Shown: positions 17,051 through 27,775, numbered from the stretch's first letter. The stretch is DNA of 61,636 nucleotides from an uncultured Flavobacteriales bacterium (GCA_903823565.1 CAIJTF010000012.1:1-61636); one strand, 5' to 3'. Notes: a model not told the origin generated them from the sequence alone. Numbers and translations are program-made.

Positions 17051-18520
17051 ATGAAGTCAAAATCAATGCTTAAGTACTTAATTATCGGATTTATCGGTGG
17101 CGCCCTTCCCCTTGCCGCTTATCTTTCTTACAACTACTCTACTAGTAAACCGTCCGAGCGGCTATTGGATGGAAAAAAATTTCATGCAAAAGCTTCTGGG
17201 ATCTTGGACGGCCAAATGCCTGATTTAACGGCTGCCTCAGAAAGCAGCTTGAATTCCGTGGTACACGTAACCACTAAAGTGGTATCCACAACCTTTCAAA
17301 GAGATATTTTTCAGGAATTTTTCTATGGTCCTGGCGCTGGTGGAAAAGAATTCAAACAATACGGTTCTGGTGCAGGTTCTGGCGTTATTATTTCTTCCGA
17401 GGGTTATATTGTAACTAATAATCACGTAATCGAAAACGCCACGGAAATCAAAGTCATTCTAAACGATAATTCCGAATACACCGCTAAAGTTGTTGGTGCT
17501 GACCCATCTACCGATCTTGCCGTTCTTAAAATCGAAGGCAAAGGGAATTTCATTCCAATGGCATTTGGTAACAGCGATAATTTAAAAATCGGAGAATGGG
17601 TTCTTGCCGTCGGCAATCCCTTTAATTTAACCTCAACCGTAACTGCTGGAATTGTAAGTGCCAAAGCACGGAATATCAACCTGCTTGCAGAGCGTAGCAG
17701 CGAAGACGTGGTTCCGATTGAATCCTTCATTCAAACCGATGCGGCAGTTAATCCAGGAAATAGTGGTGGGGCTCTTGTTAATACAAAAGGTGAATTGGTA
17801 GGCATCAACACAGCAATTGCATCTCAAACAGGAGCTTACAGTGGGTACTCTTTTGCTATCCCGGTCAACTTAGTTGAAAAGGTTGTAAAAGACATCCTTG
17901 ACTACGGTATCGTGCAGCGTGCCTATTTGGGAATTCAAATTTCGCCTATAACACAGGAATTAAAGGAAAAGGAAAATCTGCCGAACCTTAAAGGAGTTTA
18001 TGTTGCTAAAGCGATGGAAGGTGGTTCTGCCGCTGGCGCCGGTCTTGAAACAGGAGATGTAATTCTCAAAATTGGGGTCAAAGAGGTGAATTCCCCTGCT
18101 CAACTCCAAGAGGAAATCGGCAGAAAACGACCAGGCGATAAGGTGGTTGTTACCGTTCGAAAAAAGAATGGTAAAGAAGAAGTAATTGATATCTTACTTA
18201 AAAATAAAGACGGTCAAACGGATATTGTATCGAAAGAGGAAGTTTCGAAAAACAATGCCCTTGGAGCTACCTTTGAGGAACTTTCGGATAAAGACAAGAA
18301 ATCCCTGAATTTGAAATATGGCGTAAAAGTAAAAGCGCTTACGGCCGGAAAATTGAAAAGCCTAGGGATTACACCAGGAACCATTATTACAAAAATTAAC
18401 AACGACCCTGTGGAAAGCGTAAGTGAACTTACTGAAAAGCTAAACGGAGTGAATCGCGGAGTACTTTTAGAAATCGTTACACCAAGCGGAACCGTAGACT
18501 ACATTGGTTTTGGACTGTAA
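17051..18520 (+). CDS. degP: DegP/HtrA-type periplasmic serine protease (Do family)
   Basis: Membrane-anchored or periplasmic protease and chaperone of 489 residues. An N-terminal hydrophobic segment (about 7-28) is followed by a trypsin-like domain with the triad His125 (TNNHVIENA), Asp155 (DPSTDLAVLKI) and Ser238 (NPGNSGGALVN). Two PDZ domains follow: PDZ1 around 280-375 (YLGIQISPI, GSAAGAGLETGDVIL) and a more diverged PDZ2 around 395-489 (GVKVKALTAGKLKSLGITPGTIITKI). The gene starts 57 bases into an AT-rich gap shared with dapF; TAAAATTG at 17025-17032 is one mismatch from the -7 element. A strong terminator follows it. Confidence 0.95.
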   Translation: MKSKSMLKYLIIGFIGGALPLAAYLSYNYSTSKPSERLLDGKKFHAKASGILDGQMPDLTAASESSLNSVVHVTTKVVSTTFQRDIFQEFFYGPGAGGKEFKQYGSGAGSGVIISSEGYIVTNNHVIENATEIKVILNDNSEYTAKVVGADPSTDLAVLKIEGKGNFIPMAFGNSDNLKIGEWVLAVGNPFNLTSTVTAGIVSAKARNINLLAERSSEDVVPIESFIQTDAAVNPGNSGGALVNTKGELVGINTAIASQTGAYSGYSFAIPVNLVEKVVKDILDYGIVQRAYLGIQISPITQELKEKENLPNLKGVYVAKAMEGGSAAGAGLETGDVILKIGVKEVNSPAQLQEEIGRKRPGDKVVVTVRKKNGKEEVIDILLKNKDGQTDIVSKEEVSKNNALGATFEELSDKDKKSLNLKYGVKVKALTAGKLKSLGITPGTIITKINNDPVESVSELTEKLNGVNRGVLLEIVTPSGTVDYIGFGL

Positions 18521-18554
18521 AAGTTGTTAAGACTGAATGGTTGAAAAGTTGTTT

Positions 18555-18592
18555 AAAAAGGGATCTGAAATATTTTTTAATCCCTTTTTTTT
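18555..18592 (+). terminator. Rho-independent terminator after degP
   Basis: AAAAAGGGAT (18555-18564) pairs with ATCCCTTTTT (18580-18589) around a fifteen-base loop and runs into a T tract. It separates degP from rpoD. Confidence 0.75.
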
Positions 18593-18643
18593 CCTTTTAC
18601 TTTGTCAAACAGACAAACAACCTCTAAAACATTCAATTAGCCC

Positions 18644-19510
18644 ATGAGACAACTAAAGATAACCAAATCCATAACGAACCGAGAGAGTCAATCCTTAGAT
18701 AAATATCTTCAAGACATTGGCCGTGAAGATCTAATTACAGCAGAAGAAGAAGTTGAGTTAGCAAGGAAGATTAAGGCCGGAGATCAAAAGGCACTCGAGA
18801 AATTAACGAGGGCCAACCTTCGGTTTGTGGTTTCGGTTGCCAAGCAATACCAAAATCAAGGCTTAACCCTACCTGACTTAATCAATGAAGGAAATTTGGG
18901 ATTGATAAAGGCCGCACAAAAATTCGACGAAACACGCGGTTTCAAATTTATTTCCTACGCCGTATGGTGGATTCGACAATCGATTCTTCAAGCATTAGCG
19001 GAACAAGCTAGAATCGTTCGACTACCCCTAAACCAGGTCGGTTCGTTGAACAAAATAAATAAAGCTTTTTCGCGACTTGAACAAGAATACGAGCGCCCCC
19101 CTTCTGCGGAGGAACTTGCCGAGGCTCTTGAAGTACCTGAGGAAAAAATCAAAGAAAGTTTAAATGTTTCTGGAAGACACGTATCGGTGGACGCTCCTTT
19201 AACGACAAATGAAGATGGAGGAACCTTAATCGACGTCATGGTAAATACGGACTCCTTACGAACGGACTCTGGCTTAATGGCGGAATCTCTTCAGAAAGAA
19301 ATAGAGCGGTCCTTGAGCACGTTAACCGACAAAGAACGCGAGATCATTCGGTTATTTTTCGGAATTGGAATGAACCATGGACTTACCCTCGAAGAAATTG
19401 GCGCTAAATTCAATCTAACCCGTGAGCGAGTAAGACAAATTAAGGAAAAGGCCATTCGAAGGCTTCGGCATACATCCCGAAATAAACTTCTTAAATCATA
19501 TTTAGGATAA
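18644..19510 (+). CDS. rpoD: Primary RNA polymerase sigma factor (RpoD/SigA)
   Basis: Housekeeping sigma factor of 288 residues, the short Bacteroidota form without region 1.1. It opens with [14 protein letters not shown] and [14 protein letters not shown] (region 1.2). Region 2 includes [42 protein letters not shown] and [20 protein letters not shown] (the -10 recognition helix, quoted in parts). Region 3 and region 4 follow, the latter with [28 protein letters not shown]. This factor reads the phylum's unusual TAnnTTTG/TTG promoters, several of which are visible in the window. TTACTTTG at 18597-18604 is one mismatch from that element and could serve this gene. Confidence 0.97.
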   Translation: MRQLKITKSITNRESQSLDKYLQDIGREDLITAEEEVELARKIKAGDQKALEKLTRANLRFVVSVAKQYQNQGLTLPDLINEGNLGLIKAAQKFDETRGFKFISYAVWWIRQSILQALAEQARIVRLPLNQVGSLNKINKAFSRLEQEYERPPSAEELAEALEVPEEKIKESLNVSGRHVSVDAPLTTNEDGGTLIDVMVNTDSLRTDSGLMAESLQKEIERSLSTLTDKEREIIRLFFGIGMNHGLTLEEIGAKFNLTRERVRQIKEKAIRRLRHTSRNKLLKSYLG

Positions 19511-19516
19511 CTCAAC

Positions 19517-19547
19517 AAGGCTGCATTTTTGCGGCCTTTCTTTTTTT
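19517..19547 (+). terminator. Rho-independent terminator after rpoD
   Basis: AAGGCTGC (19517-19524) pairs with GCGGCCTT (19531-19538), with one U-G pair, and is followed by TCTTTTTTT. Confidence 0.75.
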
Positions 19548-19571
19548 ATCATCATCAACAACCATCAACCC

Positions 19572-21020
19572 ATGTCAAATCATTTAGGATACGAAGAGGA
19601 GCTCAAAAAGCACATTGAACAAGAACGAGCTGCCGTTAAATTGCAAAGCAAAGTTGGAGAACTTTTATACGACCAAGGCATCGAATTGGTTCTTTTTCGA
19701 CATCACCTCGTCGATATTACCATCTCTGAAATCTTAAACCTGCACGAATACGCCGGAAGAGTCGTTCATAAACCCATTGATGTATTCTCTACGGCGATGC
19801 TAGCTGAAGAATTATCTTCTTTGAACTTACGTCCTGCCAAGCTGGATATCGGAAAATTAGCGAATGAGTGGATCTCTTCAAACCAACAAACCACTGCTGC
19901 AGCCTTCTTGAAAGAAAAACTTGCAGGATTTGACCAAGGGGAACATGCTAAATTTGACCCAAGAGATGTAATTCTTTATGGTTTTGGTCGGATCGGAAGA
20001 TTAGCGGCTCGAGAACTAATTAGACAGGCCGGTAAAGGACAACAGCTTCGGCTCCGCGCGATTGTCACACGAGGGAATACGGATAAGGATATTCTGAAAC
20101 GTGCCTCCCTACTAAGCAACGATTCTGTTCACGGCGCATTTAAAGGAACCGTTAATGTGGATCTTGAAAAAAAATGCCTGATCATCAATGGGCAAGTAGT
20201 TCAAATGATTGAAGCTTCAGCACCCGAGGAGACAGACTATACCGCCTATGGGATACAGAATGCGCTTGTCATAGATAATACGGGGATTTACACTACACGG
20301 GAGGCCCTTTCGCGTCATCTCGCAGCTAAAGGGGTTTCTCGCGTACTTCTTACCGCACCAGGAAAAGAAATTCCGAATATCGTCTTTGGAATAAATCAAA
20401 ATACCTTGAACTTGGAAGAGGAACGAATTTACTCAGCAGCCTCTTGTACTACCAATGCTATTAGTCCTGTTTTAAAGGTAATTGAAGATCAATTAGGAAT
20501 TGTCAAAGGACATATAGAAACAGTACATGCCTACACCAACGATCAAAACCTTTTGGACAACATGCATAAGAAAGTAAGGAGAGGTCGTTCTGCGGCCATT
20601 AATATGGTCATTACCTCTACTGGAGCCGGGAATGCTGTCACTAAGGTAATCCCATCCTTGCAAGACAAATTAACAGCCAATGCCGTTCGCGTACCTACTC
20701 CCAATGGATCCTTAGCCATTTTGAGCTTAGAATTAGCCAAGGAAACCTCCTTGGAAGAAATTAATGGCTTAATTAAAGCGGCTGCCCTGAATGGAGAATT
20801 AGTGAACCAAATCTTCTATTCTTTTGATCCCGAATTAGTCTCTTCGGACATCATTGGTAATACCTGCTGTTCCGTTTATGATTCTAATGCAACCATTGTT
20901 TCGAAGAATGGCAAGAATGTCGTGCTTTACACGTGGTATGACAACGAATTTGGATATACAAAACAAGTAATTCGTTTGGCAAAATATATCTCCAAAGTAC
21001 GCAGAGCCATTTATTATTAG
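19572..21020 (+). CDS. gap: Glyceraldehyde-3-phosphate dehydrogenase, long form
   Basis: Oxidises glyceraldehyde 3-phosphate with NAD(P) or runs in the reverse direction in gluconeogenesis. At 482 residues it is about 140 longer than standard GAPDH because of an N-terminal helical extension (about 1-130). The Rossmann motif YGFGRIGRLAARELI is at 136-150 and the catalytic motif SAASCTTNAISPV has Cys292. Near the end, YDNEFGYTKQVIRLA matches the family. This long form is a known Bacteroidota/gammaproteobacterial type that usually coexists with a classical gapA. The cofactor preference is not readable. It is probably monocistronic between the rpoD terminator and the spt promoter. Confidence 0.93.
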   Translation: MSNHLGYEEELKKHIEQERAAVKLQSKVGELLYDQGIELVLFRHHLVDITISEILNLHEYAGRVVHKPIDVFSTAMLAEELSSLNLRPAKLDIGKLANEWISSNQQTTAAAFLKEKLAGFDQGEHAKFDPRDVILYGFGRIGRLAARELIRQAGKGQQLRLRAIVTRGNTDKDILKRASLLSNDSVHGAFKGTVNVDLEKKCLIINGQVVQMIEASAPEETDYTAYGIQNALVIDNTGIYTTREALSRHLAAKGVSRVLLTAPGKEIPNIVFGINQNTLNLEEERIYSAASCTTNAISPVLKVIEDQLGIVKGHIETVHAYTNDQNLLDNMHKKVRRGRSAAINMVITSTGAGNAVTKVIPSLQDKLTANAVRVPTPNGSLAILSLELAKETSLEEINGLIKAAALNGELVNQIFYSFDPELVSSDIIGNTCCSVYDSNATIVSKNGKNVVLYTWYDNEFGYTKQVIRLAKYISKVRRAIYY

Positions 21021-21083
21021 AAAGTTAAGGCAAAATTGTTGAAAAATTAGAGGGTTTTCAGATTCGCGAACTTGGATTAACCA

Positions 21084-21091
21084 TACCTTTG
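21084..21091 (+). promoter_or_regulatory. Candidate -7 element upstream of the serine palmitoyltransferase-like gene
   Basis: TACCTTTG is an exact TAnnTTTG match 27 bases before the next start codon, inside the only gap between gap and this gene. No TTG at ideal -33 spacing was found. Confidence 0.45.
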
Positions 21092-21118
21092 TAAAAAACA
21101 CAATTTACATTCAAGGTA

Positions 21119-22363
21119 ATGGCAGATATTTTCGAAAAAATTAAAGCAAACCGTGGCCCTATTGGAATGCACGCCACAGCGTCTCACGGTTATTTTACGT
21201 TTCCCAAACTTGAAGGAGACATTGGTCCCCACATGAATTTTCGCGGGAAAGAAAAACTGAATTGGTCTTTGAATAACTACCTAGGTTTAGCAAACCATCC
21301 TGAGGTACGAAAAGCGGATGCAGATGCAGGCGCCAATTATGGTTTTGCAATGCCCATGGGAGCCCGAATGATGAGTGGAAATTCGAATTACCATGAACAA
21401 TTGGAACGGGAACTTGCCGATTTTGTCTCTAAAGAAGACGCTATCCTAGTGAACTTCGGTTACCAAGCCATGGTGTCCGCCATTGATTGCCTAGTAGACC
21501 GTCACGATGTCATTGTCTACGACGCCGAATCCCATGCATGTATCTTGGACGGTGTTCGTTTGCATATGGGTAAGCGTTACGTTTTCAAACACAACGATGT
21601 TGAAGATTGTGAAAAGCAACTCATTCGTGCTACAAAACTCGCGGAAGAAACGGGAGGAGCAATACTCGTCATCACCGAAGGGGTATTTGGAATGCGTGGA
21701 GACCAAGGTTGTTTAAAAGAAATCGTTGCGCTGAAAAAGAAATTTAATTTTAGGTTATTTGTTGACGATGCGCACGGCATTGGTACCTTAGGGAAAACAG
21801 GAGCTGGAACCGGTGAAGAACAAGGGGTACAAGATGACATCGATGTATATTTTGGCACCTTCGCTAAATCGTTTGCTATGATTGGCGGTTTCATTGCTAG
21901 TGATGCCCAAGTGGTGGAATACCTTCGCTACAATATGCGTTCTCAAATCTTCGCAAAAGCGATGCCCCTACCGCTTGTTGTGGGTGCGATAAAGCGACTA
22001 GAACTGATAAGAAACCATCCTGAATTTAAAGATAAATTGTGGGAAATAACCAATGCTCTTCAATCTGGTCTTAAAGCCGCTGGATTTGAAATTGGTCCAA
22101 CTAATTCCTGTGTAACCCCTGTTTACATGAGTGGGTCTATTCCGGAATCAACGAATCTAATCTATGATCTTCGAGAAAATTATAACGTTTTCTGTTCCAT
22201 GGTTGTTTACCCTGTGGTTCCTAAAGGAATGATTATTCTTCGACTTATTCCAACAGCGGTACATACGATGGAAGACGTTCAATACACCATTGCGTGTTTT
22301 TCTAAAATTGTAGATAAATTAAAGAATGGTGAGTATATGAGCGAAACCATCGCAAAGGTATAG
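21119..22363 (+). CDS. spt: Alpha-oxoamine synthase, probable serine palmitoyltransferase
   Basis: PLP enzyme of 414 residues that condenses an amino acid with an acyl-CoA. The fold-type I motifs are clear: LNNYLGLANHPEV, the acyl-site loop ARMMSGNSNYHEQLE, ESHACILDG, DDAHGIGTLG (216-225) and the PLP-lysine motif FGTFAKSFAMIGGF (Lys250). The FAKSFAMIGGF form resembles Bacteroidota serine palmitoyltransferases, which make sphingolipids, or cysteate acyltransferases, which make sulfonolipids. It is less like KBL (glycine/acetyl-CoA) or BioF. I favour sphingolipid or sulfonolipid synthesis, but the substrate needs biochemical proof. It stands alone between its own promoter and a strong terminator. 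Confidence 0.85.
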   Translation: MADIFEKIKANRGPIGMHATASHGYFTFPKLEGDIGPHMNFRGKEKLNWSLNNYLGLANHPEVRKADADAGANYGFAMPMGARMMSGNSNYHEQLERELADFVSKEDAILVNFGYQAMVSAIDCLVDRHDVIVYDAESHACILDGVRLHMGKRYVFKHNDVEDCEKQLIRATKLAEETGGAILVITEGVFGMRGDQGCLKEIVALKKKFNFRLFVDDAHGIGTLGKTGAGTGEEQGVQDDIDVYFGTFAKSFAMIGGFIASDAQVVEYLRYNMRSQIFAKAMPLPLVVGAIKRLELIRNHPEFKDKLWEITNALQSGLKAAGFEIGPTNSCVTPVYMSGSIPESTNLIYDLRENYNVFCSMVVYPVVPKGMIILRLIPTAVHTMEDVQYTIACFSKIVDKLKNGEYMSETIAKV

Positions 22364-22382
22364 CTGTTAACAGCACTAGCAT

Positions 22383-22408
22383 AAAAAAGGGGCTAATGCC
22401 CCTTTTTT
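22383..22408. terminator. Strong bidirectional terminator between spt and clpC
   Basis: AAAAAAGGGGC (22383-22393), the loop TAAT and GCCCCTTTTTT (22398-22408) form a perfect eleven-pair hairpin. It has a T run on either strand and so can serve both convergent genes. Confidence 0.9.
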
Positions 22409-22430
22409 AATATTCGATCATTACCAAAAA

Positions 22431-24953
22431 CTATTTGGAACCTGATTTCTTACCTTTCGGTTTTTTACCCTCAAGCGTAAGCTCGTCCCTATCTTTAGCT
22501 TTACCTAGTGTAACTACATCTCCCTCTTGAATGGAATTATTAATTATGGCCTCCGCCAAAGGATCCTCAATGAACTTCTGAATGGCTCGTTTCAATGGCC
22601 GCGCACCAAATTTCTCATCATAACCTTGCTCCACGATAAAGTCCTTAGCTTCGGAAGATAGTTCGATTTGGTAACCCAAGTTGGTAATGCGTGAATAAAG
22701 CTTGTCCAATTCGAGGTCGATGATTTTATGAATATCTTCCCGCGACAAGTTTCTAAACATGATCATATCATCCACACGGTTTAAGAATTCTGGAGAAAAA
22801 GCTTTTCTTAAGGCGTTTTGTATCACTGCTTTTGAATTCTCTTCACGGGACTCTTCCTTTGCTTTGGTGCCGAAACCAACGCCCGTACCGAATTCTTGCA
22901 ATTGTCTTGCACCTATGTTAGAGGTCATTATTAAAATGGTATTCTTGAAATCAATCTTACGTCCCAGACCATCCGTCATGTGACCATCATCCAACACTTG
23001 AAGCAAAAGATTAAAAACATCCGGATGTGCTTTTTCTATCTCATCCAAAAGAATTATGGAATAGGGCTTTCTTCTTACTTTTTCGGTCAATTGACCTCCT
23101 TCTTCGTACCCCACATATCCTGGAGGTGCACCAACCAAGCGCGAAATGCTGAATTTTTCCATATATTCAGACATGTCTATACGAATCAGTGCTTCTTCCG
23201 TATCAAACAAGTATTTTGCTAAGACTTTAGCCAGCTGGGTTTTACCCACTCCTGTTGGTCCGAGGAAAAAGAAAGAACCAATGGGCTTATTAGGATCCTT
23301 TAGGCCTGCCCTATTTCGTTGAATGGCTTTAACCACTTTTTCAACCGCATTGTCCTGACCGATAACTTTTCCTTTTAAAGAATCTTGCATATTAACCAAT
23401 CGCCCGGACTCGCTTTGAGAAACCTTTGTCAGTGGAATTCCGCTCATCATGGATACCACCTCTGCGACATCTTCTTCGTTAATGGTGATGCGATTGTTTT
23501 TGGCGTTTTCCTCCCACTTGCGCTTTTCCTCTTCTAGTTTTTCCGTTAATTTTCGCTCTGCATCTCGGAACTCAACCGCTTTTTCATATTGTTGGGCCTT
23601 GATAACCTCGTTTTTCTTAAGTTTTATGTTCTCGATTTCCTGTTCAATATCAACAATTTCTTTTGGAACATTAATATTGGTGATATGAACCCTAGAACCC
23701 ACCTCATCTAAAGCATCGATAGCCTTATCGGGAAGATGTCGATCGGTAATGTATCGCTCTGTTAACTTAACACAGGCCTCCACCGCCTCTGGTGTGTAAG
23801 CAACGGAATGGTGTTCTTCATATCGCTCCTTGATGTTATTTAAAATCTGTATGGTTTCTTCCATGGTGGTAGGTTCAACCAATACTTTTTGGAAGCGCCG
23901 CTCTAAAGCACCGTCTTTCTCAATGTACTGACGATACTCATCCAAGGTGGTAGCACCAATCGCTTGAAGTTCACCTCGCGCTAGAGCCGGTTTAAACATG
24001 TTGGAAGCATCCAAAGAGCCGCTAGCACCACCCGCACCAATAATCGTGTGGATTTCGTCAATGAATAAGATAATATCAGGATTCTTTTCCAATTCTTGCA
24101 TAACAGCCTTCATACGCTCTTCAAATTGGCCACGATATTTCGTGCCCGCAACCAGAGAAGCTAAATCCAGCGAAACCACTCGTTTATTAAATAAAATACG
24201 AGACACTTTTCGTTGAACGATACGAAGCGCAAGCCCTTCGGCAATGGCACTTTTTCCCACACCGGGTTCTCCGATTAGGATTGGATTATTCTTTTTTCTG
24301 CGGGAAAGGATTTGACTCACGCGTTCGATTTCCTTCTCTCGACCCACAATGGGATCTAACCTCCCCAGCTCGGCCATCTTTGTTAAATCCCTACCAAAAT
24401 TATCCAAGACGGGGGTTTTTGATTTGGAATCCGTAGGACGCTTTTGCGAAGAGGTAGATTCTGAACCTTCTTCTTCACTACTTCCCGGAAATTCTGCTCG
24501 GGGCAATTTTGTATCTTCCATCATAGCTGTGTATTCTTCTTTGGTGTTATCGTATAAAATACCGTATTTATTGAGTATCTGACAGGCAGCACAATCTTCA
24601 TATTTCAAAAGAGTCAATAAAATATGTTCCGTTCCAATAATGGTTGATTTAAACAATTTAGACTCTAAAAAAGATTGTTTGAGTATATTTTCCGTTTGTT
24701 TTAACAGCGGAATCGTTGGAGGAACATAGGTCGATTTCGAGGCACTGACACCAAGAACTTTTTCTAATTCTTGCACCAAAACTTCAAAAGATACCTCAAA
24801 CTCCTTCAACAGTTTAAAGGCTTTTCCGTCATTCAACTTAATGATTGCCAATAGCAAATGCTCGGGGCTAACAAACTCATTTTGCAACCGAACAGCCTCT
24901 TCTCTGCTCAGGCGAATTAAATCTTTAACTTTAGGAGAAAATTTCGCTTCCAT
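22431..24953 (-). CDS. clpC: Clp protease ATP-binding subunit ClpC
   Basis: AAA+ unfoldase that feeds substrates to ClpP; 840 residues. Two Clp-N repeats fill about 1-150 ([38 protein letters not shown]). The first ATPase has Walker A GEPGVGKS (228-235) and Walker B LFIDE (296-300). A UVR-type helical middle region lies around 434-475 ([19 protein letters not shown]), and the second ATPase has GPTGVGKT (565-572). The presence of the UVR region makes it ClpC rather than ClpA or ClpB. The C terminus is Lys/Gly-rich. It has a well-formed promoter at 24973-25000 and no operon partner. The adaptor gene clpS is elsewhere in the window at 44104. Confidence 0.95.
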   Translation of the reverse strand: MEAKFSPKVKDLIRLSREEAVRLQNEFVSPEHLLLAIIKLNDGKAFKLLKEFEVSFEVLVQELEKVLGVSASKSTYVPPTIPLLKQTENILKQSFLESKLFKSTIIGTEHILLTLLKYEDCAACQILNKYGILYDNTKEEYTAMMEDTKLPRAEFPGSSEEEGSESTSSQKRPTDSKSKTPVLDNFGRDLTKMAELGRLDPIVGREKEIERVSQILSRRKKNNPILIGEPGVGKSAIAEGLALRIVQRKVSRILFNKRVVSLDLASLVAGTKYRGQFEERMKAVMQELEKNPDIILFIDEIHTIIGAGGASGSLDASNMFKPALARGELQAIGATTLDEYRQYIEKDGALERRFQKVLVEPTTMEETIQILNNIKERYEEHHSVAYTPEAVEACVKLTERYITDRHLPDKAIDALDEVGSRVHITNINVPKEIVDIEQEIENIKLKKNEVIKAQQYEKAVEFRDAERKLTEKLEEEKRKWEENAKNNRITINEEDVAEVVSMMSGIPLTKVSQSESGRLVNMQDSLKGKVIGQDNAVEKVVKAIQRNRAGLKDPNKPIGSFFFLGPTGVGKTQLAKVLAKYLFDTEEALIRIDMSEYMEKFSISRLVGAPPGYVGYEEGGQLTEKVRRKPYSIILLDEIEKAHPDVFNLLLQVLDDGHMTDGLGRKIDFKNTILIMTSNIGARQLQEFGTGVGFGTKAKEESREENSKAVIQNALRKAFSPEFLNRVDDMIMFRNLSREDIHKIIDLELDKLYSRITNLGYQIELSSEAKDFIVEQGYDEKFGARPLKRAIQKFIEDPLAEAIINNSIQEGDVVTLGKAKDRDELTLEGKKPKGKKSGSK

Positions 24954-24972
24954 ACCTCATTGTTCGTACTTG

Positions 24973-25000
24973 CAAATATAGTTTTTAAATTCATTGACAA
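24973..25000 (-). promoter_or_regulatory. clpC promoter (TTG-N17-TATATTTG)
   Basis: On the minus strand, TTG (complement of 24998-25000) is followed after 17 bases by TATATTTG (complement of 24973-24980). Both match the Bacteroidota -33/-7 consensus at a good spacing, and a leader of about 15 bases would follow. Confidence 0.65.
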
Positions 25001-25069
25001 ACTTCTCATTCCTACAGAAAAACGTGACTTCTTCCCAATTTTAACATAAGGAATGTTGTACGTATAAAT

Positions 25070-25078
25070 TTATCCACA
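25070..25078 (+). other. DnaA-box-like 9-mer between clpC and gyrA
   Basis: TTATCCACA is identical to the consensus DnaA box. It is a single copy with no clustered boxes in the gap, so it may be a chance match or a regulatory DnaA site upstream of gyrA rather than an origin. Confidence 0.3.
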
Positions 25079-25140
25079 TTTTTCGTCCAAATTGTTAGTA
25101 ATTTAAGCAAATACAAGGTCTACAAAGGGCTTATTATGCT

Positions 25141-25148
25141 TACTTTTG
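25141..25148 (+). promoter_or_regulatory. Candidate -7 element for gyrA
   Basis: TACTTTTG matches TAnnTTTG exactly and lies 41 bases upstream of the gyrA ATG, in the 236-base gap that also carries the clpC promoter. Confidence 0.45.
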
Positions 25149-25189
25149 TTCTCCTTACAAATTTTTAAATAAAACCAACAGGAAGTAGT

Positions 25190-27775
25190 ATGGCAGATGG
25201 AGAAAAGATAATTCAAATTAACATTGAGGATGAAATGAAGTCGGCCTACATCGATTATTCGATGTCGGTTATTGTATCGCGCGCCCTACCCGATGTTCGA
25301 GACGGTTTTAAGCCCGTTCACAGAAGGGTTTTGTACGGAATGCAAGACTTAGGAGTGATGTCGAACAGACCCTACAAGAAATCAGCACGTATCGTTGGTG
25401 AGGTATTAGGTAAATATCACCCGCACGGGGACAGTTCGGTATACGATACCATGGTTCGTATGGCTCAAGAATGGTCGTTGCGTTATCCGCTGGTTGACGG
25501 TCAAGGAAATTTTGGTTCCATTGATGGCGACTCCCCTGCAGCCATGCGTTACACCGAGGCAAGATTTAAAAAGATTGCCGAAGACATGCTGGAGGATTTG
25601 GATAAAGAAACCGTCGATTTCAAACCCAACTTTGACGATAGCCTTGAGGAGCCTAGTGTATTGCCAACAAAAATACCAAACCTCCTAGTTAATGGTGCGG
25701 CAGGAATCGCCGTTGGTATGGCCACGAATATGGCGCCACACAACTTGTCAGAGGTCGTGGACGGAATTGTAGCAGTCATCGACAACAAGGATATAACCGG
25801 CGAGGAATTATTACAACATGTAAAGGCTCCCGATTTTCCTACAGGGGGCATCATATACGGGTACGAAGGGGTGCGCGATGCACTGCTTACCGGACGGGGA
25901 AGAATCGTTATGCGCGGAAAGGCGGAAATCGAGGAGTACCAAGGGAAAGAACAAATCATTGTAACTGAAATTCCCTACCAGGTCAACAAGGCAGAAATGA
26001 TTAAAAAAATTGCCGAGTTAGTCAACGATAAAAAAATAGAAGGCATCTCAGATTTGCGCGACGAATCGGATAGAAATGGGATGCGCATTGTGTTTGAAAT
26101 TAAACGCGATGCCATTGCCAATGTTGTATTGAATAAATTATACAAGTATTCGGCACTACAAACCTCATTTTCAGTTAATAACATATGCTTAGTAGATGGA
26201 AGACCGAGGTTATTGAACCTGCGTGAAATTATTGACCAGTTCATTTTATTCCGTCACGAGGTAGTGGTTCGCAGAACGCAATACGAATTAAGAAAAGCGG
26301 AAGAAAGGGCGCATATTTTAGAAGGCTTAATCATCGCATCGGATAACATCGATGAGGTCATCGAAATTATCAAGACCTCTGACAGTCCTGACCATGCCCG
26401 AGAGCGCTTGGCCGATCGTTTTGGTTTAAGTGAAATCCAAACGCGCGCGATTGTTGATATGCGCTTGCGACAACTTACGGGACTGGAGCAAGATAAACTT
26501 AGGAACGAGTATGATGATTTGATCAAACTTATTGCTGATTTGAAAGACATTCTCGAAAAAGAGGAGCGCAGAATGCAAATCATCAAAGACGAATTGGTAG
26601 AAGTGAAAGCCAAATATGGGGATGAGCGAAGGTCGCGCATTGAGTATTCGGCTTCTGAAATGCGCATGGAAGACTTGATTGCTGACGAAGAGGTGGTAAT
26701 TACCATTTCTCACGCAGGATACATCAAACGAACCAATTTAACCGAATACAAAGTGCAAAACCGAGGCGGAATGGGCTCCAAAGGGTCCACCACCAGGGAC
26801 AAGGATTTCTTAGAACACCTATTCGTGGCAACAAACCACAATTATTTGCTCATATTCACGGAAAAAGGAAGGTGCTTTTGGATGCGTGTTTTTGAAATTC
26901 CGGAAGGAAACAAGCTCGCAAAAGGCCGAGCCATTCAAAACTTAATTAACATTCCACAAGACGATAAAGTAAAAGCCTATGTCAAGGTTCAGGATTTAAC
27001 CGACAAGGAATACATCAACAATAACTTTATCATCATGTGTTCAAAGCACGGGGTTATTAAAAAAACATCCTTGGAAGCTTATTCCCGACCAAGAACGAAC
27101 GGGATCAATGCCATTACCATTCGTGAAGGCGATGAGTTATTGGAGGCAAAACTAACCAATGGAACGAACGAGATTGTTTTAGCAACCTCCTCCGGAAGAG
27201 CCATTCGTTTCAACGAATCTACCGTAAGACCCATGGGACGAAATGCATCAGGCGTAAGAGGCGTTACCCTAACCAGTTCTACCGACGAAGTAATCGGCAT
27301 GATTTGCGTTGAGGACATCTTCTCTACTATATTAGTCGTTTCAGAAAAAGGTTTCGGAAAACGAACCTACTTAAATGATCCCGAGGATAAGGAACCGGTA
27401 TACCGAATTACTAACCGAGGCGGAAAAGGGGTTAAGACCTTAAATATTACCGAAAAAACAGGCAGGCTTCTTAGTATTCAAAATGTTTTCGATGAAGATG
27501 ACCTAATGATTATAACCAAAAGTGGGGTTACAATACGAATGCATGTTGACTCTATTCGAACGATGGGTAGAGCAGCACAAGGCGTTAAATTAATTTCCTT
27601 AAAAAACAATGCTGAAATTGCTGCTATTGCTCGAGTTCCAAGAAGCGAAGAGGAGGATGAAGACGAGGAAGTCATTGCAGCAGACAACCATGGCGACCAA
27701 CTTCCTGAGGATGGTACGATAATGGATGACCAAGACGCCGACTCAACATCGGACAACGATGGAGTTGATGAATAA
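25190..27775 (+). CDS. gyrA: DNA gyrase subunit A
   Basis: Gyrase A subunit, which breaks and rejoins DNA during negative supercoiling; 861 residues. The winged-helix region has [33 protein letters not shown] sequence (quoted in part), with Ser82 and Asp86 at the quinolone-determining positions, that is, the sensitive-type residues. The catalytic tyrosine is Tyr121 in AAMRYTEAR. Six beta-pinwheel repeats follow from about residue 500. The GyrA-box segment reads [10 protein letters not shown] where QRRGGKG is canonical, a conservative variant. The C-terminal 40 residues are very acidic (EEEDEDEE and later Asp runs). The acidic tail and complete pinwheel favour GyrA over ParC. Confidence 0.95.
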   Translation: MADGEKIIQINIEDEMKSAYIDYSMSVIVSRALPDVRDGFKPVHRRVLYGMQDLGVMSNRPYKKSARIVGEVLGKYHPHGDSSVYDTMVRMAQEWSLRYPLVDGQGNFGSIDGDSPAAMRYTEARFKKIAEDMLEDLDKETVDFKPNFDDSLEEPSVLPTKIPNLLVNGAAGIAVGMATNMAPHNLSEVVDGIVAVIDNKDITGEELLQHVKAPDFPTGGIIYGYEGVRDALLTGRGRIVMRGKAEIEEYQGKEQIIVTEIPYQVNKAEMIKKIAELVNDKKIEGISDLRDESDRNGMRIVFEIKRDAIANVVLNKLYKYSALQTSFSVNNICLVDGRPRLLNLREIIDQFILFRHEVVVRRTQYELRKAEERAHILEGLIIASDNIDEVIEIIKTSDSPDHARERLADRFGLSEIQTRAIVDMRLRQLTGLEQDKLRNEYDDLIKLIADLKDILEKEERRMQIIKDELVEVKAKYGDERRSRIEYSASEMRMEDLIADEEVVITISHAGYIKRTNLTEYKVQNRGGMGSKGSTTRDKDFLEHLFVATNHNYLLIFTEKGRCFWMRVFEIPEGNKLAKGRAIQNLINIPQDDKVKAYVKVQDLTDKEYINNNFIIMCSKHGVIKKTSLEAYSRPRTNGINAITIREGDELLEAKLTNGTNEIVLATSSGRAIRFNESTVRPMGRNASGVRGVTLTSSTDEVIGMICVEDIFSTILVVSEKGFGKRTYLNDPEDKEPVYRITNRGGKGVKTLNITEKTGRLLSIQNVFDEDDLMIITKSGVTIRMHVDSIRTMGRAAQGVKLISLKNNAEIAAIARVPRSEEEDEDEEVIAADNHGDQLPEDGTIMDDQDADSTSDNDGVDE

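Noticed and set aside
24954..25189. A replication origin near gyrA, prompted by the DnaA box
   Set aside because: A single box, no cluster, no dnaA or dnaN gene and no AT-rich unwinding repeat array.
25549..25959. A 136-residue minus-strand open frame inside gyrA
   Set aside because: It is antisense to a strongly conserved coding region, with Ser/Pro/Thr-rich composition typical of shadow frames.
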